NCBI GenBank assembly: GCA_964449995.1
Contig: CAYVBW010000019.1
Span: 1-14,104 of the forward strand
Source of the DNA: CAYVBW01 sp964449995
GTDB lineage: Bacteria > Patescibacteriota > Microgenomatia > UBA1400 > PJMF01
Length of the DNA: 14,104 bases
Direction: 5' to 3'
The first letter of the stretch is position 1, and each line of letters begins with the position of its first letter. A model generated the notes under the pieces. It was not told where the DNA came from, did no database searches, and saw only the letters and a list, made by a program, of their open reading frames with translations. Shown one piece after another: positions 7,894 through 14,104 of this stretch. Made by a program: the position numbers and the translations under genes.

Positions 7894-8387
7894 AAAATAA
7901 GTTCAAAATTCAGCTCGAAAATATCCAGCGTCAGAAAAAGTTGTTGATTGGTCTCATTCTTTTCTTTGTGGTAATAATTTTTTGGCTGATCATAAGTATT
8001 TTTATAACTCAACGAAGAACATTGGTTAGTTCAGAACTGATGAAATTAGCCCAACCGCTAGTGCCAAGTCTTAATCGAGAAGTCTTGGATAGATTAGAAG
8101 ATAAAGCATACTTTAGTGACAATCAGTTAGATCGGTTTTCAATTTACGTTTTGGTTGATGATCGCAGTGCACAAACAATGCAAATAATGGATATTATTGA
8201 TGATTCTATAGTGGTCATTAATGGCGTTGATGAGGATGATGAGCAAGTAGAGGAGGTTGTTGAGGAGGAGGAAAGCTTAGTTGATCAAGAGCAAGCAACA
8301 GAAGATCAGGATGTTGAGCTCCAACCTTTAGCTGATGATCAGGAAAATGAAGAAGATCAAGAAGAATTAATTGAAGGAGTGATTTGA
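7890..8387 (+). CDS. Membrane protein with a long acidic C-terminal tail (165 aa), unknown function
   Basis: I do not recognise the family. Residues 1-17 are basic, 18-40 form a membrane helix, and 41-111 make a small extracytoplasmic region containing LAQPLVPSLNREVLDRLEDK and RFSIYVLVDD. Residues 112-165 are an acidic tail in which 26 of 54 residues are Asp or Glu, with no Lys or Arg. Its start overlaps the PilO-like stop by 4 nt, so it is expressed with it. It stands where PilP often follows PilO, but there is no lipobox and no visible PilP domain. It may be a lineage-specific third member of the complex. The acidic tail would probably be disordered and could bind cations or basic partners. 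Confidence 0.75.
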   Translation: MKNKFKIQLENIQRQKKLLIGLILFFVVIIFWLIISIFITQRRTLVSSELMKLAQPLVPSLNREVLDRLEDKAYFSDNQLDRFSIYVLVDDRSAQTMQIMDIIDDSIVVINGVDEDDEQVEEVVEEEESLVDQEQATEDQDVELQPLADDQENEEDQEELIEGVI

Positions 8388-8427
8388 TATTGAAAATAAT
8401 TAATAGACTTTGAAACATGATTTTAAG

Positions 8428-8488
8428 AAAGGATTACAGGCAAAGTTTCAGTTTTTTTTCGCCTTGTGTTTTAGCCTGTTTATCCCTT
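8428..8488 (+). other. Weak hairpin in the gap before the FN3-like gene
   Basis: In the 163-nt gap after the acidic-tailed gene, GGAT (8431-8434) and ACAGGC (8436-8441) can pair with GCCTGT (8474-8479) and ATCC (8482-8485). This encloses a T-rich loop. No T run follows, so it is not a clear terminator. I see no confident promoter or RNA family in the gap. Confidence 0.25.
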
Positions 8489-8565
8489 AAAGTATTTATA
8501 GGCAGCTCTATATGCTGTATCATTTAATTGGGAGTTGAGTATTAATATTATTGAAACAACGACAA

Positions 8566-10131
8566 ATGTTTAAGAAAAAAAGTAATTCAGGTTCTGGCTC
8601 TCTAAGTCAAAAACAGATTCCCACTATTGTGGGCTTATTGATTTTAGTAGTAGCTTTGATTGCTGGTTTATTGTTTTTTGGAGAAGGAACGGGTGTGTTT
8701 GCACCTAGAGCTACTCCTGAAACTACTCCTCAAAATATTAGAATTACTAACCTGCGCCATGACAGCTTTACTGTTAGCTTTTTTACACAAGAAGCAGTGC
8801 CGGGATTTATTAAATATGGCATAGATCCTGGAAGAATCAACTCACAGGTTAGGGATGATAGAGACCAACTTTCTGGATCTGTTGATGATTTTCAACTTCA
8901 TCATATTACTGTTCGTGGTTTAGAACCTGAAACAGATTACTATTTTGTGATTGGAGTTGGCAGCAGAGCAGAATTTGATCAAGAGGGCCAGCCTTTTGAA
9001 GTCACAACAACTTCTCAAGTTAGTGCTCAACAACTACCAGAGGCCGTGACTGTTTTTGGAAGTGTGGCATTGGAAAATGGAGCTCCAGCCCAAGGAAGCA
9101 TTGTTTATGTGACTGCTCCAGGGATGCAGGATATGTCCTCTTTAGTTAAGGGTTCTGGCAGCTGGGCAATACCTTTATCACAAGCTCTAAATGCCCAAGG
9201 AACTGATTATGCTAACTTAGGGGATCAAGACTTAATTACTGTTTTAGTTCAAGGATTATCTTTAGAGAAACGCTTACAACATCAATTAGCAGTAAAAAAT
9301 GCTCAACCCGTAGAGTTGGTTTTTGGTCAAGAACTAGATCTTGCTGATCAAGTATTGGTTGAGGACGAGGAGGAAATATTAGAAGAAGAAATAGCTCCTC
9401 AATTAGATGCAGTAGATTTAGATGAAATGCAAGAGAGCGATATTAGCGGTCATCTTAAGGATTTGTTGGATGAGGAAGAACCTTTACTTATTGAAAGTAG
9501 TGCTAGCGCAGAGTTATTGATTGGAGATTTAAAAACAGATCCAGATGAGCAAGTATTCACAACTCAAGCTCCAATAATCAAAGGTAAGGTTGCACCAAAT
9601 GTTGAAGTTAAAATTCAAGTACATTCTGAGGCTCAATATGATGAAGTAGTGGTTGCCAATGAAGAAGGAGAGTTTGAGCTTGATTTGGCGGTTTTGGGTG
9701 CAAATCTTGAGCCAGGAGAACATACAGTAACTTATAGTTATACAGATCCTGAAACAGGGTTAGAGGTAGTTAAAACAGAATTCTTTTGGGTAGAAGATCC
9801 AGATAAGGTTACTTTGGCAATGGCTGATACAACCACTACAGATGATACTTCAACTACTAGTGAATCTGATCCTCATGGTACAGGTGATCCTTATCCAATG
9901 CCTTCCCCAACTCCTGTTCCTATATCCACAGTCGATGAAGAAATTGATGAAACACAAGAGGCCACTGTTGCAACCGATCCTACCAGAGAGCATATTATCA
10001 GTACCGAGAGTGGAGTTTATAAGGCTGGTTCAATTGGTGCCACAAGTTTATTGATTGTATCAGGGATCTTTTTTATCTTAATTGGTTCTTGGAGTTGGTG
10101 GCTTGCAGGAGAATTAGACGACAAAAGCTAG
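8566..10131 (+). CDS. Large membrane-anchored surface protein with FN3-like and Ig-like domains
   Basis: The protein is 521 residues from ATG 8566; an in-frame TTG at 8551 would add five. In order it has a basic tail, a membrane helix at about 20-38, and a fibronectin type III-like domain at about 55-148 (NIRITNLRHDSFTVSFFT, then GLEPETDYYFVIGV). A beta domain resembling carboxypeptidase regulatory domains follows at about 160-255 (GSVALENGAPAQGSIVYV), then a very acidic stretch at about 263-305. An Ig-like domain covers about 333-412 (APIIKGKVAPNVEVKIQV). After a Thr/Ser/Pro-rich linker at about 420-452 comes a C-terminal membrane helix at about 489-513, ending WWLAGELDDKS. Both ends would sit in the membrane with the domains outside. 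The role is probably adhesion or scaffolding for the neighbouring PilN/PilO-like proteins. No enzyme motif is seen. Its stop overlaps that of the opposing GH18 gene. Confidence 0.82.
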   Translation: MFKKKSNSGSGSLSQKQIPTIVGLLILVVALIAGLLFFGEGTGVFAPRATPETTPQNIRITNLRHDSFTVSFFTQEAVPGFIKYGIDPGRINSQVRDDRDQLSGSVDDFQLHHITVRGLEPETDYYFVIGVGSRAEFDQEGQPFEVTTTSQVSAQQLPEAVTVFGSVALENGAPAQGSIVYVTAPGMQDMSSLVKGSGSWAIPLSQALNAQGTDYANLGDQDLITVLVQGLSLEKRLQHQLAVKNAQPVELVFGQELDLADQVLVEDEEEILEEEIAPQLDAVDLDEMQESDISGHLKDLLDEEEPLLIESSASAELLIGDLKTDPDEQVFTTQAPIIKGKVAPNVEVKIQVHSEAQYDEVVVANEEGEFELDLAVLGANLEPGEHTVTYSYTDPETGLEVVKTEFFWVEDPDKVTLAMADTTTTDDTSTTSESDPHGTGDPYPMPSPTPVPISTVDEEIDETQEATVATDPTREHIISTESGVYKAGSIGATSLLIVSGIFFILIGSWSWWLAGELDDKS

Positions 10132-11387
10132 AGTTTGGAGACAACATCCCACAAATCTCTATCTTGCCCTTCATAGCCTAGAGCCCAAATTGTAATACCT
10201 GCTAAATCAAGCTGTTTTACATATTCAAGCTTATATTCAATTGAAATAGGATTTTCATAATAAATCACATTAATGTGGTCATCTTTGACATAAATAATAT
10301 AAGGGCAAAGAGCTTTTTTATCCCAGCCTGTTTCTATTTGCAAGTTTTGATTTTCAAGCAATTTTTTTACTCTTTGATAGCTCGCAGTTACTCCACTGTT
10401 GGGATAGGTATTAGCATAAGGAGACCATGAGTCGACTCGCCACTCATATCCATAAAAAGGAATGCCTAGTAAAATTTTTTCTTTTGGAACATAGCGTAAA
10501 AACTCTCTTAAATTTTTATGAATGTCATCGCTCCAACTATCATTCGAACTAAAGAGGGGAGCTACAGGCCCCGCCTGAGGCGAGCTACGTCTGTGAAAAT
10601 CATAAGCCATTACAATAATGTAATCTACTGATCGGCTAATTCTAGGAATGTCCCAAATTTGTCTATTGTTAGAGGCGCTAGCATAAACATCAACTGAAAG
10701 CTGAACATTTCCGAATTTGTTGTTTAGGTGTTGTCTAATTGTTTCGATTAATAAAGCGAAGTTATTTCTTAGTTCTTCACTAGCACTGCCATTATATTCG
10801 ATATCAATATTAATTCCGCTGATTGGATAGGCTAGTAATAAAGAATCCAGGGCTGTAATCAGATTTTGATGAGCTTCTGGGTTGTTAACGATCTGTTCAA
10901 TTTTTTTTGACTCAAATTGAACTAAAGTTATTTCAAATTGATTATTGTCGCGATTCATTTCTTGGGCTAGTTCGAGCAGTTTTTCTGATTGAAGCCGTGC
11001 ATATCCAGGGTGCAGGGTGCCATCTTCATTAGTTGTGAGAATTGTTCCGTCTTCACTAATATTAAGTCCAAAATAGCTTAGATGGGTTAGTTCTGGCTGA
11101 ATAGTAACTTGTTCAATATTCCAGTAGGGTAAAAATCCATAAACAATTTTGTTGCTCGCTTCATTTTTTTTAAGAATCTCCTCAATATTGATAAATTCAA
11201 ATAAGCTATTGCTTGCTATTGGCGAAGTGAGTGGAAATTCCCAGAAACTCAATGCAATTAAAAAAATAGCAATAATTGCTATTAATAAGCCTGCAAAAAA
11301 AAGCTTGATTTTATTTTTTTTTGAGATTCTATTAAAAAAATTAATTTTTTTTGGAGGTTTAGTTTGATCGGCGTAATTAGGTGTCAT
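10128..11387 (-). CDS. Membrane-anchored GH18-family glycoside hydrolase
   Basis: The GH18 family includes chitinases and the YaaH/SleL peptidoglycan N-acetylglucosaminidases. The 419-residue protein has a basic N-terminus, a membrane anchor at about 28-48, then the catalytic barrel from about residue 80 (KIVYGFLPYWN). The active-site strand reads SGINIDIEY (190-198), with Glu197 as the predicted acid and Asp195 before it. The first Asp of the classical DxxDxDxE motif is replaced by Ser and the second by Asn, the latter as in the YaaH-like branch. MAYDFH (260-265) and the late Trp401 (ITIWALGYE) also fit. It starts 5 nt after the PBP stop, with AGGA 3 nt before the ATG, so the two are one operon. 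Cell-wall glycan is a more likely substrate than chitin. Activity is inferred. Confidence 0.88.
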   Translation of the reverse strand: MTPNYADQTKPPKKINFFNRISKKNKIKLFFAGLLIAIIAIFLIALSFWEFPLTSPIASNSLFEFINIEEILKKNEASNKIVYGFLPYWNIEQVTIQPELTHLSYFGLNISEDGTILTTNEDGTLHPGYARLQSEKLLELAQEMNRDNNQFEITLVQFESKKIEQIVNNPEAHQNLITALDSLLLAYPISGINIDIEYNGSASEELRNNFALLIETIRQHLNNKFGNVQLSVDVYASASNNRQIWDIPRISRSVDYIIVMAYDFHRRSSPQAGPVAPLFSSNDSWSDDIHKNLREFLRYVPKEKILLGIPFYGYEWRVDSWSPYANTYPNSGVTASYQRVKKLLENQNLQIETGWDKKALCPYIIYVKDDHINVIYYENPISIEYKLEYVKQLDLAGITIWALGYEGQDRDLWDVVSKL

Positions 11388-11392
11388 GAATC

Positions 11393-13891
11393 CTATTGCC
11401 TAATAACTTTACCATCTTGGACCATGATGGTTTGAGAACCATATACAGGAGTTCCTTCTTCATTTGTTTCAAGGTTGCAGTCATAACAATATAGATGAGT
11501 GACAGGGTCTTGCAACATTACTCTTTCTTCTAGCTGTAGTCCATGAATTTCTTCTCCATGTTCAGGTGGCTGACCGGTTTCAGGATTAATCCAGACGTTT
11601 TGCTGGCTAAAGCTTGAGTTTGAAGGTTTGCTTTTATTCCAAAACATATCATTATTCATGACTTCGCATGGTTCAGTACTAAACTGGGGAGGCATTCCAT
11701 TAGCGCAGACTCCTCCAGATAATACATCACTCGGTTTTTCCTGCCAGATTGATTCTTTGTCTGTCAAAATGTAGGTCATCAAATCATTAAACATTGGAGC
11801 TGCTCCAACAATACCAGATGCCAAGTAATTCATGGGAGTGCTATCATTGTTCCCAACCCAGGTGGTAACTAAAAACTCAGGCGTAAATCCTATGGTCCAG
11901 TTGTCTTTAAGGTCATTGGTGGTGCCGGTTTTAGCACTAACAATATGTCCAGGAATGACTAATTGTGAGTGAGTGCCAAAAATCATAGTGCGAGCATGGT
12001 TGTCTTGCATGATGTGGCTTGCCAAATATGCAGGTGCACGCTCCATCACTCTTTGCAAATCACCTCTGTTTCTTAGGCTTTCATAATTTGTGAGATGCTC
12101 AAGATCGTTAATTCGTTGTCCGAAATCAGTTTCTTCTAATATTTCTCCAGAATAAGTTTCCACCCGCAAGATCGGCGTGAGTGGCACAATCACTCCTTGG
12201 TTGGCTAATGTTCCAAAAGCTTGTGCCATATCTGTCATTTTTACTTCGCCTCCTCCTAATGTTAATGACAGTCCATATTTAGCTGGATCAGTCCAGGTTG
12301 AGATTCCCATAGATGTCGCTTGATCAATAAATGGTTTTACTCCAATTGTTGCCAATGCTTTTACTGCCGGAATATTAAAAGAGTTGCCTAAAGCTTGTCT
12401 AATCGTAACTATTCCTCGGAAGCCTCCATCATAGTTGCGGGGGCAATACAGTCTTTGATATGGTTCTTGGAAACAGGTTGGTGTGTCTAAAATGAGAGTT
12501 CCCGGATTAAGTGTTTTTTCCTGGAAAGTTGTGGCATACATAATTGGTTTGATAGCACTTCCGGGTTGCCGTAGAGAAATAGTGACGTTAACTTGTCCTT
12601 CATCTTCAATATTGAAATAGTCTTTCGAGCCTATCATAGCTAAAATTTCACCTGTGTTGGGTTTGGAGATTAAAGCTGCGCCGTTACTAGCCCTATATCT
12701 TTCTAAACCAGCAACTTCTTCACTGACTATCTTTTGAGCGGCACGCTGAGTTTCCAAATCAAGGGTTGTGTAAACTCTCAGACCTCCTTTTTCGACCTTG
12801 TCAACTCCATATTTTTCATAAAGCAAATCTCGTACAAAAAAGACAAAGTGGGGAGCTTTAATTTCGGTTTGGGATAAAGCATAGGTTAAAGGTTTTTCCC
12901 CAGCCTTTTCTGCTTGGGATTGAGTAATAAAGCCTTCCTCAACCATTCTGCGCAGAACTTCTGCTTGCCTTTGCTTGGCCCTCTCAGGATTGGATCCAAA
13001 GGGAGAATATTTAGTTGGTGCTTGAGGTAAACTGGCTATGAGAGCAGCTTCTTCCAAACTCAAGTCTTTAGCTGGTTTTCCAAAATAAGATTGGGCTGCT
13101 GCCTCGATTCCCACAGAAGTTCCTCCATATGAGATGTAGTTTAAATACATTTCAAGAATTTCGTCTTTGCTATAGACAACTTCAGTTAATATGGCTAATA
13201 AGGCTTCATTAAATTTACGAGCAAAGGATCTTTCAGGAGTAAGTAATGCATTTTTAACTAACTGTTGAGTGATGGTTGAACCTCCTTCTAGTTTTTGGGC
13301 AAACAGATTATTGCGAATGGCACGAAATATTCCCTCAGGGTCTAACCCCATGTGTTTGTAAAAGTTTTTATCTTCTATGGCGATGGTAGCTTGGATGACA
13401 TGATCTGGTAAATCTTCAATATTAATTGGAATACGATTGATATCTGCATAGATTTCATAAAGCAGTTCACCATTACGATCAAGAATTTGCGTGCTCACAG
13501 CATAAGTGTCATAGGAGTCAGTAGCAATTAATTTTTTGGGAGATGGTAGATGCTGAAATAAATAAATAACACTAACTACTATTAGTAAAAGTAAGAGTAT
13601 CGCAACTGAACGGAAGTAAGGATTAATTAAAGGGTAAAAAAGGATATAAAAAAACTTAACTACTTTTGGATGTTTAGCATGCCAGCTATTAGGGGCAAGT
13701 TTGGGAGTGAATTTATCCTCTTTTTGTTTTAAATTCAAATCCTGAGATTTTTTCTCTTGTTTGTTTTTATTAACAAATTTTTTCTTTGTTATTTTTTTGA
13801 AAATGCGGCCTGGAAACTCAACAATTTTTTTAAACTGCAATTTATTTAGCATAGAACTAGCTTTTGTTTTAGAATCGGTGTTTTTTGTCAT
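11393..13891 (-). CDS. Class A penicillin-binding protein (bifunctional peptidoglycan synthase)
   Basis: The enzyme polymerises lipid II into glycan strands and cross-links their peptides outside the membrane. The 832-residue protein has a long basic cytoplasmic tail (1-92) and a membrane helix at about 95-113. The GT51 transglycosylase domain shows IEDKNFY with catalytic Glu173, GGSTITQQLVKN (203-214), and YLNYISYGG. The transpeptidase has SAIK with Ser445, SFN (504-506) and KTGTT (654-658). A C-terminal tail after about 720 carries Cys729, Cys742, Cys802 and Cys805. I chose ATG 13891; a TTG at 13939 would add 16 residues with no conserved content. There is no good Shine-Dalgarno site. It leads an operon with the GH18 gene. 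It resembles PBP1a, but symbol assignment is unsafe. Confidence 0.95.
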   Translation of the reverse strand: MTKNTDSKTKASSMLNKLQFKKIVEFPGRIFKKITKKKFVNKNKQEKKSQDLNLKQKEDKFTPKLAPNSWHAKHPKVVKFFYILFYPLINPYFRSVAILLLLLIVVSVIYLFQHLPSPKKLIATDSYDTYAVSTQILDRNGELLYEIYADINRIPINIEDLPDHVIQATIAIEDKNFYKHMGLDPEGIFRAIRNNLFAQKLEGGSTITQQLVKNALLTPERSFARKFNEALLAILTEVVYSKDEILEMYLNYISYGGTSVGIEAAAQSYFGKPAKDLSLEEAALIASLPQAPTKYSPFGSNPERAKQRQAEVLRRMVEEGFITQSQAEKAGEKPLTYALSQTEIKAPHFVFFVRDLLYEKYGVDKVEKGGLRVYTTLDLETQRAAQKIVSEEVAGLERYRASNGAALISKPNTGEILAMIGSKDYFNIEDEGQVNVTISLRQPGSAIKPIMYATTFQEKTLNPGTLILDTPTCFQEPYQRLYCPRNYDGGFRGIVTIRQALGNSFNIPAVKALATIGVKPFIDQATSMGISTWTDPAKYGLSLTLGGGEVKMTDMAQAFGTLANQGVIVPLTPILRVETYSGEILEETDFGQRINDLEHLTNYESLRNRGDLQRVMERAPAYLASHIMQDNHARTMIFGTHSQLVIPGHIVSAKTGTTNDLKDNWTIGFTPEFLVTTWVGNNDSTPMNYLASGIVGAAPMFNDLMTYILTDKESIWQEKPSDVLSGGVCANGMPPQFSTEPCEVMNNDMFWNKSKPSNSSFSQQNVWINPETGQPPEHGEEIHGLQLEERVMLQDPVTHLYCYDCNLETNEEGTPVYGSQTIMVQDGKVIRQ

Positions 13892-13933
13892 GGTTAGGAT
13901 CAATATCTGCGACCTGGTTTTTGCAAGTAGAAA

Positions 13934-13960
13934 TATCAATTATTTCAGAAATAATTGATA
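13934..13960. promoter_or_regulatory. 27-bp perfect palindrome upstream of the PBP gene
   Basis: Arms TATCAATTATTTC (13934-13946) and GAAATAATTGATA (13948-13960) flank a central A. It lies 43 nt upstream of the PBP ATG. On the - strand it overlaps a possible promoter: TTGGAA at 13963-13968, an 18-nt gap, and AATAAT at 13939-13944. There is no T run to suggest a terminator. It is an operator or a leader hairpin candidate, and its outer TATCAA/TTGATA ends match those of the palindrome before murJ. Confidence 0.5.
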
Positions 13961-13977
13961 AATTCCAATGATGATTG

Positions 13978-14046
13978 ATTCTGATTATATACCCCGCCAG
14001 CTTGCCCTCCCGCTAAGCGGGACGGGAGGAACAAATTAGAATGGGG
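13978..14046. repeat. GC-rich intergenic hairpin element, copy 2
   Basis: This is a diverged second copy of the element at 4794-4852. The terminal arms are ATTCTGATT (13978-13986) and AATTAGAAT (14034-14042), with one G-U pair replacing G-C so pairing is kept. The interior is longer and can form either CCTCCCG (14006-14012) with CGGGAGG (14023-14029) or the nested CCCGC/GCGGG hairpin (14009-14013 with 14017-14021). CCCCG, AGCTTG, AGCGGGA and the trailing GAATGGGG are shared with copy 1. On the - strand it contains TATAAT (13984-13989). Confidence 0.7.
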
Positions 14047-14104
14047 ATCAAGCCTAATTAAGTAATAAAGTTTCTTGCTTATATACTATTATATAAATTT
14101 AAAG
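14047..14104. other. AT-rich intergenic end of window, no gene seen
   Basis: The last 58 bases are AT-rich, with TATATA-type sequence near 14080-14098 that could belong to a promoter for a gene beyond the window on either strand. No open reading frame or terminator can be supported here. Confidence 0.4.

Noticed and set aside
8223..8275. GAG/GAT-rich run as a tandem DNA repeat
   Set aside because: No fixed unit repeats; the bias follows from Glu and Asp codons in the acidic tail.
8218..8418. Opposite-strand ORF across the acidic tail
   Set aside because: It is the mirror of Asp/Glu codons (Leu/His/Pro-rich) and has no independent support.
13892..13939. TTG start extending the PBP by 16 residues
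   Set aside because: The extra residues form a short hydrophobic run with no family support, and the segment overlaps the upstream palindrome and its possible promoter.

Overview
The window looks like a piece of an AT-rich bacterial chromosome, probably from the Candidate Phyla Radiation (Patescibacteria), most likely near Microgenomates. This is inference. It rests on the small and divergent proteins, a PH-like membrane protein followed by a tiny two-helix membrane protein, an insertion in the 23S rRNA, and scarce Shine-Dalgarno sites. No marker here fixes the taxonomy.

Layout. (1) Positions 1-972 hold the 3' part of an rRNA operon on the + strand: the 23S 3' end with a 161-nt stem-loop insertion, a structured 23S-5S spacer, 5S rRNA and a terminator. 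(2) Positions 1021-4654, on the - strand, read from high to low coordinates: rpsT (S20), a small gene of unknown function overlapping it by ATGA, lepA (EF4), a PH-like membrane protein broken by a one-base frameshift, and an 82-residue membrane protein. (3) An intergenic region at 4655-4901 holds divergent promoters, a GC-rich hairpin element and a 19-bp palindrome. (4) Positions 4902-10131, on the + strand, hold murJ (lipid II flippase family), a PilN-like and a PilO-like protein, a small acidic-tailed membrane protein, and a large two-ended membrane protein with an FN3-like domain. (5) Positions 10128-13891, on the - strand, hold a class A penicillin-binding protein followed 5 nt later by a membrane-anchored GH18-family hydrolase. 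(6) The right end is an intergenic region with a 27-bp palindrome and a second copy of the GC-rich element.

How it fits together. The right two thirds are about the cell envelope. MurJ should deliver lipid II, the class A PBP should polymerise and cross-link it, and the GH18 protein may trim glycan. The PilN/PilO-like genes, the acidic-tailed protein and the FN3 protein form a compact set in which every member is membrane-anchored, with no PilM, PilP or PilQ beside it. It could be a reduced pilus-alignment complex or a separate surface assembly. That four-gene set is the best candidate here for an undescribed system. The rRNA insertion and the paired intergenic elements are the best candidates at nucleic-acid level.
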